48,258 bases of DNA, taken from positions 1 to 48,258 of the forward strand of contig JADGOV010000010.1 of NCBI GenBank assembly GCA_017882785.1, in the 5' to 3' direction. How positions within the stretch are numbered: position 1 is the stretch's first letter; each line of letters opens with the position of its first letter. The notes under the pieces were generated by a model. The model was not told the origin of the DNA, searched no databases, and saw only the letters and a list, made by a program, of their open reading frames with translations. Source of the stretch: Frankiaceae bacterium (GTDB lineage Bacteria > Actinomycetota > Actinomycetes > JADGOV01). A program made the translations under genes and the position numbers. Of this stretch, positions 7,158 to 15,714 are shown in pieces.

Positions 7158-9797
7158 TCAGCCCCCGAGCGCGAGGAACGACGCCGCGGTCGCTTCGGCC
7201 ACTGGGTCTCCGGCGACGGCGGAGCGGGCGGCCAGCAGGGCCGCTGCCGGATCGGCACCGGCGTCCAAGGCGTCGTGGAGCGCGAGCATGACCGGCACGG
7301 TCGCCTCGTCGTTGACCGGTGTCACGCTGGCGACCACGCTCGCGGTGCCGACCGCGAGCAGTCCACTGACCATGCCGAGCACCTCATCCGCGCCCACCGC
7401 GGCGGCGACCCCGGTGTCGCAGGCGGAGAGCACCAGCCGGTAGGGCGCCCGGCCCAGCCGTTCCAGGTCGTGGACCATCAGCGGGCCGTCGTCGAGGCGC
7501 AAGGAGGAGAAGAGCGGACTGTCCGCCCGGAACACCCCATGCGCCGCGATGTGTCCCAGCCACGCGCCGTCGAGGGCGGCGAGGACCTGATCGGTGTTCG
7601 CCCTGCCATCGCGCAGCACGCTCGCCCCGACATACCGGGCGGCGAGCTGGGGCACTTCAGCCCCGCCGGTGCCGAGGTCCGGGCCCGCGACGAGGGCAAC
7701 CCGACGCTGCGCCGGTGGCCGGGCGCCACGGGCCCGGAGCCAGGCCGCGGCCGACGGCGCGACGGTAACCGGACGTTGGCCCAGCGTCGGTAGCAGGCCC
7801 CAGGGAACCGCGTGCAGCCGGCCCGGCGGAACGAGGATGACCGCAGTGGTGTCGTCGGGGAGTGCCCGGCTTGCGGGGCCAAGGAGCGCCTCCTGCAGCT
7901 GACGGCCGAGTCCGGCGAGGGGGGGAACGCGTCCATGCGCCGCCCGCCGCAAGCCGAAACGGGCGAAGTCCACTTCCTGCTCCGCGCTGGCCACCGGCCC
8001 GACCGCCACCCGGCGCACTCGCCCCTGCCTGGCGATCACCGCGTGCAGGCTGCCGTCGACGACGACCAACTCGACCAGCGTGGCCGTACCCAGGGCAGCC
8101 AGCAGGGTGTCAACCGGAACGCGCCGCGGCGGGCCACCTTCGCCGGGCAGGTGTCGTTGCCGGCGTCGCAGTGTCACCTCCCTCGCCTGCCGCTGCCGCT
8201 CGAGCTGACCGGTCGGCCGCCCCGCAGCCCGCGCCGTCTCCAGGCGGCGTATCGCGTCGCGCAACGCCGCAAGCTCGGTGCCCAGGCCGCCGTGGTCGGC
8301 ATCGCGCACTGACGGCACGGTGAGGGCGGTTGCCCGCCAGCGCTCGGCCCAGCGGAGCACAGCCCGCGGGCCACGGGGCAGCGCGGCATGCAGCGCCAGC
8401 TCGGAAAGCTCGCGACCGTGGGCAGTGGCGAGCGCTCGCAGTTCGACATCACCGATCGTCTGCTGGTGCTCCTCCAGCGCGTCCAGGCCGTGACCGCAGG
8501 CCCGCAGAACGCGCCCGGGCCGGCCCTGCTCCGCCCACCGCAGCGCCTCCGCGAGCCACCCGGTCGCCCGGACCAGGGGGGTGCCGCCGCGCCGACTCCG
8601 CGCGGCCGCCGACAGGTGGGCTTCCGCCAGCGCGGCGTCCCCCTGACCGGCGGCCAGCCGACCGGCGAGGAGGTGGGCGAATGGGGCATCCTGGGGATAG
8701 CCCGGCCCGTAGGAGTCCGCCAATGCCGCGGCGGTGCGGACGAGGTCCCGGCTGCGCTCCCCGGCTGTGAAGCGGGCCTGGACGATCACCAACGCGGCCC
8801 GTCCCGACCACCATGCCCGCCGCTGGCGGCGGAAGTCGGCAGCGGCGGCGGTTGCGAGGTCCTTCGCCGGCACCGCCTCGTTCGGCAGGTTCTGGGCCAG
8901 CTTCGCCGTTGCCGCCGCCAGTTGGAGCTCCGCGCGCTTGACCGGCTGCAGGTGCGGCGTCGCCAGCGCGTCGGTGAGTCCGTCGACGGCATCATCGACG
9001 AGCCCGGCCGTGAGCCGGACGGCGGCCTCGTCGATGGCCAGATCAGGGGAGAACACGTCGATCGCCTGGTAGTCCCGCGCCGCCTCGGCCAGGCGCCGCA
9101 GGGCCAGCGGCAGGTTGCCGGCTTGATGTGCCGCCAGCGCCCGGTTGTGGACGGCCTGGGCAGCCTCGAGATCCTGTCCGATGCTGCGGAACAGGGTGCC
9201 GGCGCGCACGGCGTCGGCCTCCGCCCGCTGGGTGGCGCCGGCCGCGAGGTAGCACATGCACCGGTTCTGCAACGTCCGCGCTTCCCACCGGATGTCGCTC
9301 GCGCGACGGAAGGCGGAGACCGCGGCGTGCAGCAGTGGCAGTGCCTGATCATGTCGTCCGAGCAGGTACAGCACGTGTGCCCACCGCAACCGTACTTTCG
9401 CCAGCAGTTGACCCTGGGCAACCGAGGCCGCGCGTTCCAGCTCGGCCAACCCGCGACGGGTCCTGCCGGCCATGACCAACGCCGCGCCGAGTGTCGCCCG
9501 CACATCCGCTATCCGCTGGTCGGCCCCAGCGAGACGCGCGCAGGCTAGAGCGGCCTGTAGCTCCGTCAGGGCCTCGGGCAGCTCGCCACGATCCCGTAGG
9601 ACGATCCCGGCCGCCTGGTGTGCCACCGATGCCGGCAACGGCTCCGGCCGTGCGCCCAGCAGCGAGCGGGCGGCAACGAGTGCTTCCGCCGGCCGTGCCA
9701 GCGCAAGGGCGAGCAGGTCCTCGACGTCCACCTGGGCAGCGGCAGGCCCCCGCGCCTCTACCGTCGGCACCGAAGGAATGCTAGACAGTCCGGGCAA
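7158..9797 (-). CDS. Helical-repeat (TPR-like) CHAT-domain caspase-like protease
   Basis: This 879-aa protein is Ala/Leu/Arg-rich and helical. Residues about 30-480 are a chain of degenerate TPR-like helix pairs (ALTELQAALACARLAG, GLAELERAASVAQGQ, QALPLLHAAVSAFRRA and others). Residues about 560-879 are a CHAT domain, a caspase-fold cysteine protease, with the catalytic dyad H753 in HIAAHGVF and C793 in LSACDTGV, then EVLGMVSGLLAVGTASVVAS. Both catalytic residues are present, so it should be active. It has no signal peptide or membrane segment. It diverges from an S8 protease, ECF sigma factor and small partner gene. The track start is TTG 9797, directly after an in-frame stop and with no clear ribosome site; internal GTG codons within about 20 residues are alternatives. 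The target is unknown. Confidence 0.88.
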   Translation of the reverse strand: MPGLSSIPSVPTVEARGPAAAQVDVEDLLALALARPAEALVAARSLLGARPEPLPASVAHQAAGIVLRDRGELPEALTELQAALACARLAGADQRIADVRATLGAALVMAGRTRRGLAELERAASVAQGQLLAKVRLRWAHVLYLLGRHDQALPLLHAAVSAFRRASDIRWEARTLQNRCMCYLAAGATQRAEADAVRAGTLFRSIGQDLEAAQAVHNRALAAHQAGNLPLALRRLAEAARDYQAIDVFSPDLAIDEAAVRLTAGLVDDAVDGLTDALATPHLQPVKRAELQLAAATAKLAQNLPNEAVPAKDLATAAAADFRRQRRAWWSGRAALVIVQARFTAGERSRDLVRTAAALADSYGPGYPQDAPFAHLLAGRLAAGQGDAALAEAHLSAAARSRRGGTPLVRATGWLAEALRWAEQGRPGRVLRACGHGLDALEEHQQTIGDVELRALATAHGRELSELALHAALPRGPRAVLRWAERWRATALTVPSVRDADHGGLGTELAALRDAIRRLETARAAGRPTGQLERQRQAREVTLRRRQRHLPGEGGPPRRVPVDTLLAALGTATLVELVVVDGSLHAVIARQGRVRRVAVGPVASAEQEVDFARFGLRRAAHGRVPPLAGLGRQLQEALLGPASRALPDDTTAVILVPPGRLHAVPWGLLPTLGQRPVTVAPSAAAWLRARGARPPAQRRVALVAGPDLGTGGAEVPQLAARYVGASVLRDGRANTDQVLAALDGAWLGHIAAHGVFRADSPLFSSLRLDDGPLMVHDLERLGRAPYRLVLSACDTGVAAAVGADEVLGMVSGLLAVGTASVVASVTPVNDEATVPVMLALHDALDAGADPAAALLAARSAVAGDPVAEATAASFLALGG

Positions 9798-9831
9798 CGG
9801 TCAGTGACGACAGGTAGGAGACACGATCGCG

Positions 9832-11142
9832 ATGGTCGGTCAGGACGAGGAGCGCCGCCCAGCCGCCGCCACGCTGGAGGACCCCAAGGTCCGGCAGAAC
9901 CGGTTGCGCGCGCAGGTCGAGATCATCCGCGTCGCGCTGCCCGACGCCGTGGCGTACAGCGGGAAATCCGACGACCCGGGTGACACGGAGTACATCTACC
10001 GTCGCGGCGTGCTGCTTGTCCGCGACACCGATCTGCCACGGGTACGGGACGCGCTGGGTGATCGTAGCGATGCCGTCGCCGACAGCATCATCGGCGGCGT
10101 CACCGCCTACCACCCGCCCGGCGGCAATGTGCAGGCCGCCCTGACCGTGCTGGACGCCCGACTGGGCGTCGGCGTCGCAACCCCGGACCACGTGCTGTGG
10201 ATTACCCCCGCCAGTTGCTGCCCGGCCACCGAACCGCTCCCTCCCGGCGGCCAGGATCCCGACCCAGGGATCAGCACCGACCCGGACTGCACCGGTGAGG
10301 GTGTCCGGGTCTGCGTCGTGGACACCGGCCTGGACCTGGGGCTCGTCGCCCTGCAGCCGTGGCTGCAGGGGGTGACCGGTGACCCGGAAGTGGTCAATCC
10401 CGCTGCGCTCGGCCACTACACCGGTCACGGCACGTTCGTCGCGGGAGTTGTCCGGGCGATGGCGCCGAAGGCTGAGGTGATCGTCAAGGGGTTCCTGCCC
10501 AACGGTGGGGCGGTGTATGAGTCCGCGATCGCGGCGAAGCTGGACAGTGCCATGGATGAGATGCCCGACATCATCAGTCTGTCGGCTGGATGCACGACGC
10601 GATACAACCTCAACCTCATGGGATTCGAGGTCTTCTATGAGAACCGGTTGCGGTTCTACAAGGGCACCGTTCTGGTCGCCGCCGCCGGCAACGACGGCAA
10701 TCGCGGGCCGTTCTGGCCGGCAACCTTCCCATGGACGATCTCTGTCGGCGCCCTCGACCAGACCGGGGTCCGGGCGAACTTCAGCAACTTCGGCAGCTGG
10801 GTGGATGTCTACGCCCGGGGCGTAGACATGGTGAACGCCTACCCGGTCGGTACGTATGCCTACACCGAGCCGCCGAATGTGGGTCTGACCTTCACCTCTG
10901 CGGGCCTCGCATCCTGGAGCGGCACCTCTTTCGCTACCCCCTTGGTCGCCGGCTTGATCGCCGCTCGGATGTCGAAGACCGGGGAGAGCGCGCAGCATGC
11001 CGCCGAGGCGCTGCTCCGGATCGCCAACCGGCAGGCTCGAGCGTTGGTCGGTCCGGTCCTCGAGCCGGGAGACGGGTGTCCACCAGAGGGCGGCTGCGGC
11101 TGCGGCTGCTGCGCGGGGGCCGCGGGCGACACCCCCTCGTAA
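9832..11142 (+). CDS. Intracellular-looking subtilisin-like (S8) serine protease with Cys-rich tail
   Basis: This 436-aa protein carries the full S8 machinery: D164 in CVVDTGLD, H199 in GHGTFVAGV, oxyanion N287 in AAAGNDGN and S366 in SGTSFATPLVAG. Residues 1-150 form an N-terminal region not resembling a classical secreted propeptide, and there is no signal peptide, so a cytoplasmic role is likely. CC at 129-130 and a tail GCPPEGGCGCGCC (five cysteines, 416-427) are unusual for a cytoplasmic protease and might bind metal or form disulfides. The ATG has TAGGAGA upstream. The stop is 6 bases before the sigma factor ATG. It is divergent from the CHAT protease across only 34 bp if the TTG start of that gene is right. 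Confidence 0.9.
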   Translation: MVGQDEERRPAAATLEDPKVRQNRLRAQVEIIRVALPDAVAYSGKSDDPGDTEYIYRRGVLLVRDTDLPRVRDALGDRSDAVADSIIGGVTAYHPPGGNVQAALTVLDARLGVGVATPDHVLWITPASCCPATEPLPPGGQDPDPGISTDPDCTGEGVRVCVVDTGLDLGLVALQPWLQGVTGDPEVVNPAALGHYTGHGTFVAGVVRAMAPKAEVIVKGFLPNGGAVYESAIAAKLDSAMDEMPDIISLSAGCTTRYNLNLMGFEVFYENRLRFYKGTVLVAAAGNDGNRGPFWPATFPWTISVGALDQTGVRANFSNFGSWVDVYARGVDMVNAYPVGTYAYTEPPNVGLTFTSAGLASWSGTSFATPLVAGLIAARMSKTGESAQHAAEALLRIANRQARALVGPVLEPGDGCPPEGGCGCGCCAGAAGDTPS

Positions 11143-11148
11143 CGTCGT

Positions 11149-11757
11149 ATGTCACCTCCGGCCACCGCTGACCTCTTTCGCCGCGCGGTCCTCGGCGACG
11201 CCGTCAGCTGGGAGGCGCTGGTCGAACGCTTCACCCCCTTGCTGTGGGCGGTGGCCCGCGAGTTGCGACTGGACACTGCGGACGCGGCGGATGCGGTGCA
11301 GACCGGCTGGCTGCGGTTGCTCGAGCAGCTGGACGCGATCAAGGACCCGGAGCACCTCGGAGGCTGGCTGGCGACAACCGTGCGTCGGGAGGGCCTTCGC
11401 CAGATCGCCCGCCTCGGGCGGGAGCGGCCCGGGGGCGTCGCGGAGATGAATGTTGTCGCGGAGATGAATGTTGAGGAGATGAATGTTGCTGTCCCGTACG
11501 GGCCGCCGCCGGAGTACCGGCTGCTGCGCGCCGAGCGTGACGATTTCCTGCGGCACGCGTTTCACCAGCTGCCGGAGCGCTGCCGCGTGCTTCTGCGGCT
11601 CCTGCTGACCGATCCGCCGTTGTCCTATGAAGACATCAGTGCCGCCCTGGGCCTGCCGATGGGCAGCATCGGCCCGAACCGCGGGCGATGCCTCGCACGT
11701 CTGCGCCGACTTGTGGACGATGGTGGTATCAGCGAGTCCGCTGGTGACTCTGTCTAG
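11149..11757 (+). CDS. ECF-like RNA polymerase sigma factor
   Basis: This 202-aa protein has a sigma region 2 (about residues 9-85: AVLGDAVSWEALVERFTPLLW, then AADAVQTGWLRLLEQLDAI and GGWLATTVRRE) and a region 4 HTH (about 140-190: LPERCRVLLRLLL, YEDISAALGLPMGSIGPNRGRCLARLRRL). The order and size are those of an ECF sigma factor that directs transcription of a small regulon. The linker between the two regions contains AEMNV-type repeats encoded by an 18-bp tandem duplication. It starts 6 bases after the S8 protease stop without a clear ribosome site, suggesting coupled translation, and is followed after 22 bases by the 145-aa gene. No classical zinc anti-sigma gene is present. Confidence 0.9.
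   Translation: MSPPATADLFRRAVLGDAVSWEALVERFTPLLWAVARELRLDTADAADAVQTGWLRLLEQLDAIKDPEHLGGWLATTVRREGLRQIARLGRERPGGVAEMNVVAEMNVEEMNVAVPYGPPPEYRLLRAERDDFLRHAFHQLPERCRVLLRLLLTDPPLSYEDISAALGLPMGSIGPNRGRCLARLRRLVDDGGISESAGDSV
11437..11487 (+). repeat. 18-bp in-frame tandem repeat inside the sigma factor gene
   Basis: GTCGCGGAGATGAATGTT occurs twice in perfect tandem (11437-11454, 11455-11472), followed by a third partial unit ending GAGATGAATGTT (11476-11487). The reading frame is kept (V-A-E-M-N-V units). Each unit also contains GGAG closely followed by ATG, resembling a ribosome site and start codon. The segment is less GC-rich than its surroundings. Confidence 0.9.
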
Positions 11758-11779
11758 GTGATGAAGGAGGTGGGTCTGG

Positions 11780-12217
11780 ATGACCGACTCGGACGAGGTG
11801 CTGCTGGCCCGGCTTCGCCAGGCGGCAGTTGACGACCCACCCCCGCCGCTTGTGCTGGAAGCCGCCAAGGCGGCCTTCGTCATGCGGACCCTCGACGCCG
11901 AACTCGCCACGCTGATTGCCGACTCACGGGAGACCGTGGGGGCCGTCCGCGGTCCGGCGGACACCCGGCTGCTCGTTTTCGAGGCCGCCAGTCTGACCGT
12001 CGATCTACAGGTGACACCGCGCGGTGACCGGCGTCACCTCGTGGGCCAGGTAACACCGGCCGCGGGTCCCGCGTCGGTGGACACCCCCGGCGGTGTCCGC
12101 CCGCTGGAACTGGACAGCTATGGCCGCTTTGTCAGTGACGACGTGCCAGCCGGCCCGGTTCGACTGCGCTTCGGCACCGACGGTCGCCCCGTGGCGACCG
12201 CGTGGACCATGCTCTAG
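11780..12217 (+). CDS. Conserved-looking 145-aa partner of the sigma factor / CHAT locus
   Basis: I do not assign a named family. The first half (about 1-50) is helical and acidic: DSDEVLLARLRQAAVDD, a Pro-rich turn PPPPL, then EAAKAAFVMRTLDAELATLIADS. The second half (about 60-145) is beta-rich: TRLLVFEAASLTVDLQV, HLVGQVTP, ELDSYGRFVSDDVPAGPVRLRF, resembling a small beta-sandwich. A strong AAGGAGG site precedes the ATG. Its position after the ECF sigma gene suggests a regulator of that sigma factor or a substrate of one of the two proteases (inference). There is no signal peptide, membrane span or zinc-binding HxxxCxxC motif, so it is not a classical anti-sigma factor. Confidence 0.75.
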   Translation: MTDSDEVLLARLRQAAVDDPPPPLVLEAAKAAFVMRTLDAELATLIADSRETVGAVRGPADTRLLVFEAASLTVDLQVTPRGDRRHLVGQVTPAAGPASVDTPGGVRPLELDSYGRFVSDDVPAGPVRLRFGTDGRPVATAWTML

Positions 12218-12220
12218 TCC

Positions 12221-12247
12221 CCGAAGCCGCCCAACCGAGGCTTTCGG
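12221..12247 (+). terminator. Probable hairpin after the sigma-factor operon
   Basis: CCGAAGCC pairs with GGCTTTCGG across a short loop, with one bulged base, starting 3 bases after the 145-aa gene stop. No T-run follows. The position fits an operon terminator; the rest of the gap up to 12356 shows no other clear element. Confidence 0.4.
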
Positions 12248-12356
12248 CGGATGAGCCAACCTCCTCCGGCCGGGATCGGCGCCCCGCGCCCCTTACGCTG
12301 ATGGCGATGGAGGACCCTGCGAGTCACGGCCGACCCCGGTGGTCGATGGGCCCGCC

Positions 12357-13721
12357 ATGACCCAGGTCCTGTTGAGCATCGCCCTGGTCGGGCTCTTCAT
12401 CCTGACCGGCAGCCTGTTCGCGGCCACCGAGATGGCGCTCGTGTCATTGCGCGAGGGGCAGGTTCGCGGCCTCGCCCGAAGCGGGCGGCGCGGCCAACGG
12501 GTGGCCCGGCTCGCCGCCGATCCCAACCGCTTCCTCGCGACCGTCCAGATCGTGGTGACCCTCACCGGCTTCATGTCGGCGGCCTTCGGCGAGGCCACAC
12601 TCGCAGGTCGGCTCAAGCGCGTCCTGGCCGGGTACGACCTGCCCGGCGCGCTGGCCGACGTGCTGGCCACCGTCGTGATCACGCTGATCATCAGCTACTT
12701 CGCCATCGTCTTCGGCGAACTGGCGCCCAAGCGGATCGCCCTGCAGCGCGTCGAGGGTGTGGCGGTGGTGCTGGGGCCCGGACTGGACCGGGTGGCGACC
12801 GCGCTGAGACCGGCGATCTGGCTGCTCTCGCGGTCGACCAACGTCGTGGTCCGGCTGCTCGGCGTCGACCCGGGGGCCACCCGGGACGCCATCACCGAGG
12901 AGGAGCTGCGGTATCTGGTTGCGGCGCACGAATCCCTCAGTGCGGAGGAACGCACACTCATCGCCGAGGTGTTCCAGGCCGGCAAACGGCAGATCCGCGA
13001 GGTGATGATCCCGCGCACCGAGGTCGACTTCCTCGACGCCTCGCTGCCGGTCTCGGAGGCGGCTCCCCTCGTCGCCGCCTCGACCCGGTCCCGGTTTCCC
13101 ATCGAGCGCGGGAGCCATGATGAAATCGTCGGCTTCGTTCATGTCCGGGACCTGATGGGCGCCTTCTCTGCCGGCCCGGAGAGCACCACGGTCGGCGATC
13201 TGGCCCGGCAGGTGACGATGCTGCCGGACAGTCGTACGGTGCTCGACGCGATGTCGGATCTGCGGCGGGTCGGGCAGCACATCGCCGTCGTGGTCGACGA
13301 GTACGGCGGCACCGCGGGGATCGTCACGCTCGAGGACCTGATCGAGGAACTTGTCGGCGACATCCGGGACGAGTACGACGCCACCGGTCGCTCGGCGACG
13401 CATCTCTCGGGTGGCGAGGTCGAGGTGGACGGGCTGCTCAACCTGGACGAGTTCGCCGAGGCCACAGGGCGCAGGTTGCCCGACGGCCCGTACGAGACCG
13501 CGGCCGGCTACATCCTGACGACACTGGGGCGGGTACCGACGCTCGGCGATCGGGTGCCGGCCGAGGGCTGTGAGCTCATCGTCGCCGAGATGGACGGCAG
13601 GCGGGTGGCTCGCGTCCGGGTCCGCCCCGAGCCGGCCGATGGCCTGGCGCGCCCGGACTCGACGGCCGACCCGGCCGAGTCGCAGGCGTCATCGGAGCAG
13701 CCCGTACGGCTGGAACAATGA
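12357..13721 (+). CDS. CNNM/CorC-type transporter (DUF21-CBS-CorC_HlyC), hemolysin-family protein
   Basis: The family is linked to magnesium or other divalent cation efflux. Residues about 5-190 form the DUF21 membrane domain with four hydrophobic segments ([71 protein letters not shown] and a later span). A CBS pair follows (about 200-325: [40 protein letters not shown]), then a CorC_HlyC domain (about 345-430: [13 protein letters not shown]). ATG 12357 puts the first membrane helix at the usual place; GTG 12339 adds six residues. The stop lies 4 bases before trpS, but the functions appear unrelated. Confidence 0.88.
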   Translation: MTQVLLSIALVGLFILTGSLFAATEMALVSLREGQVRGLARSGRRGQRVARLAADPNRFLATVQIVVTLTGFMSAAFGEATLAGRLKRVLAGYDLPGALADVLATVVITLIISYFAIVFGELAPKRIALQRVEGVAVVLGPGLDRVATALRPAIWLLSRSTNVVVRLLGVDPGATRDAITEEELRYLVAAHESLSAEERTLIAEVFQAGKRQIREVMIPRTEVDFLDASLPVSEAAPLVAASTRSRFPIERGSHDEIVGFVHVRDLMGAFSAGPESTTVGDLARQVTMLPDSRTVLDAMSDLRRVGQHIAVVVDEYGGTAGIVTLEDLIEELVGDIRDEYDATGRSATHLSGGEVEVDGLLNLDEFAEATGRRLPDGPYETAAGYILTTLGRVPTLGDRVPAEGCELIVAEMDGRRVARVRVRPEPADGLARPDSTADPAESQASSEQPVRLEQ

Positions 13722-13725
13722 CGGT

Positions 13726-14742
13726 GTGACGATCCTCCCACCCGGCCGGCCCCGCGTGCTCTCCGGCATCCAGCCCACCGGCAGCGGGTCGCACCTGGGC
13801 AACTACCTCGGCGCGGTGCGCCGTTGGGTGGCCATGCAGGACGGTTTCGACGCCTTCTACTTCATCCCGGACCTGCACGCCATCACGGTCCCGCAGGACC
13901 CGGCGACCCTGCGTCGGCGCACCCGGGAGGCCGTCGCCGAGTTGCTCGCGGCTGGCCTGGATCCCGAGCGCTGCACGGTGTTCGTGCAGAGCCAGGTCCC
14001 CGAGCACGCCCAGCTTGCCTGGGTGCTCGGGTGCATCACCGGCTACGGTGAGGCCAGCCGGATGACCCAGTTCAAGGACAAGAGCAACCGGGCGGAGTTG
14101 GGTCCCGCGACCGTGGGGCTGTTCACCTACCCGGTTCTGCAGGCCGCCGACATCCTGCTCTACCAGGCCGATCTCGTCCCCGTCGGCGACGACCAGCGCC
14201 AGCACCTGGAACTGACCCGGGATCTCGCGCAACGCTTCAACGCGCGATCCGGACCCACGTTCACCGTGCCGTCCGGGTACGTGGGGCAAGCCGGTGACCG
14301 GGTCATGGACCTGCAGGATCCCAGCCGCAAGATGAGCAAGTCGTTGCCGCCGGCCGGCACGATCTACCTTCAGGACGACCCCGCGGTCCTGGCCAAGAAG
14401 ATTCGCAGCGCGGTCACCGACGCCGGTCGCGAGGTACGGGCCGATCCAGCGGCCAAGCCGGGCATCACCAACCTGCTGATCATTCACGCGGCGCTCTCGG
14501 GGCGTTCCGTGGCCGACCTCGAGCAGGACTATGCCGGGCGCGGCTACGGCGACTTCAAGCGGGACCTGGCCGAAGTCGTCGTGGAGGCACTTACCCCGTT
14601 CCAGCGACGCCTGAGCGCGGTCCTCGGCGATCCGACCTACGTCGATCAGGCGTTGCGGCGGGGTCGGGAGAAGGCGTCGGAGGTGGCCGCCGGCACCCTC
14701 GCCGCGGTCCACAGCGCGGTCGGGTTTCTCCCGGCGACGTGA
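13726..14742 (+). CDS. trpS: Tryptophanyl-tRNA synthetase
   Basis: It charges tRNA-Trp. The class I signatures are present: the HIGH equivalent in [11 protein letters not shown] and KMSKS in [54 protein letters not shown] and FNARSGPTF are TrpS-specific. The track ORF begins 52 codons upstream inside the CorC-type gene; the real start is GTG 13726 ([19 protein letters not shown]), 4 bases after the previous stop, giving 338 residues as in other bacterial TrpS. No T-box or attenuator is visible in the tiny gap. Confidence 0.96.
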   Translation: MTILPPGRPRVLSGIQPTGSGSHLGNYLGAVRRWVAMQDGFDAFYFIPDLHAITVPQDPATLRRRTREAVAELLAAGLDPERCTVFVQSQVPEHAQLAWVLGCITGYGEASRMTQFKDKSNRAELGPATVGLFTYPVLQAADILLYQADLVPVGDDQRQHLELTRDLAQRFNARSGPTFTVPSGYVGQAGDRVMDLQDPSRKMSKSLPPAGTIYLQDDPAVLAKKIRSAVTDAGREVRADPAAKPGITNLLIIHAALSGRSVADLEQDYAGRGYGDFKRDLAEVVVEALTPFQRRLSAVLGDPTYVDQALRRGREKASEVAAGTLAAVHSAVGFLPAT

Positions 14743-14776
14743 GGACCACCGCCGGCCGGAGGGTTTCCCGGGGGCC

Positions 14777-15691
14777 ATGAGCCTGAAGACCCGGGCCTCG
14801 GAGACCTTCGCCCGGATCCGAGGCAGAGCGGGGTGGCTGGACCACGTCGTTCGCGCCGGGCAGCGCTACGGCGCCGACATGGGCAGCCAGTTGGCCGCGG
14901 CGATCACCTACTTCAGCTTCCTCTCGCTGTTTCCGCTGCTGCTGCTCACCGTGTCCGTCCTGGGCTTCGTCCTGGCCGGTCATCCCGATCTGGCCGCAAG
15001 GGTGATCAAGGGAATCAGCGACACCCTGCCCGGCCAGAGCAAGCAGATCGTCGACGGATTGATCAACTCCCGGCGGACCGTCGGCCTGATCGCGCTGCTC
15101 GGTCTGCTGTATTCAGGTCTGGGTTGGGTAGCCAACCTGCGGACAGCGATCCGCACCGTCTGGCACCACAGCGCTAGCGCTGGCAACATCATCACCTCCA
15201 AGTTGCACGACGTCGTCATCCTGCTCGGCCTCGGTCTGGCGCTGGCGATCTCGGTGGGGATCTCCGGCGTCGGCAGCGCCGCCACGTCCTGGGTGATCCG
15301 CGTGCTGCACGTCGGCAGCATCACCGGAGTCGGCGTGCTGACCCGGATCATCACGATCGGCATCGGGATGGTCGCCAACGTGGTGATCTTCCTGTGGTTG
15401 TTCGCCCGGCTACCGAGAGTGCAGACGCCATGGCGGCGCGTCTTCAAGGGGGTCGTCTTCGCCGCCGTCGGGTTCGAGATCCTCAAGCTCGGCGGCGCGT
15501 ACTACATAGCCCGTGTCACGCGGTCCGCCACCGCCGCCTACGGCACCCTGGGGGTCGTCATCGGTGCGCTGGTCTGGATCAACCTGGTCTGTCGCTTCGT
15601 GATCTTCTCTGCCGCCTGGACGGTGACCGCGCCCTACGACGACGATGTCGCCCCCTCGGGAACCGCCGACCTGGCCCCCCCGGCGAACTGA
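14777..15691 (+). CDS. YihY/BrkB family inner-membrane protein
   Basis: This 304-aa polytopic protein has about six hydrophobic segments: AITYFSFLSLFPLLLLTVSV, VGLIALLGLLYSGLGWVANL, VILLGLGLALAISVGISG, IITIGIGMVANVVIFLWLFA, VFKGVVFAAVGFEILKLGG and GVVIGALVWINLVCRFVIF. GSQLAAAITYFSFLSLFPL and AAYGTLGVVIGALVW are family hallmarks. The family was once annotated as ribonuclease BN by mistake; its true function is unknown, with envelope transport or stress roles suggested. The ATG is preceded by a GGAGGG-like site. It ends 23 bases from the convergent carboxypeptidase gene. Confidence 0.9.
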   Translation: MSLKTRASETFARIRGRAGWLDHVVRAGQRYGADMGSQLAAAITYFSFLSLFPLLLLTVSVLGFVLAGHPDLAARVIKGISDTLPGQSKQIVDGLINSRRTVGLIALLGLLYSGLGWVANLRTAIRTVWHHSASAGNIITSKLHDVVILLGLGLALAISVGISGVGSAATSWVIRVLHVGSITGVGVLTRIITIGIGMVANVVIFLWLFARLPRVQTPWRRVFKGVVFAAVGFEILKLGGAYYIARVTRSATAAYGTLGVVIGALVWINLVCRFVIFSAAWTVTAPYDDDVAPSGTADLAPPAN

Positions 15692-15714
15692 GCCCGGGGA
15701 TAGCCGGCGGCGCG

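Noticed and set aside
8388-9548. 386-aa plus-strand ORF opposite the CHAT gene
   Set aside because: It is a shadow frame; the minus strand carries helical repeats and catalytic motifs.
12245-12356. Possible small gene between the 145-aa gene and the CorC-type gene
   Set aside because: No frame with a start and ribosome site gives a plausible protein; treated as terminator plus leader.
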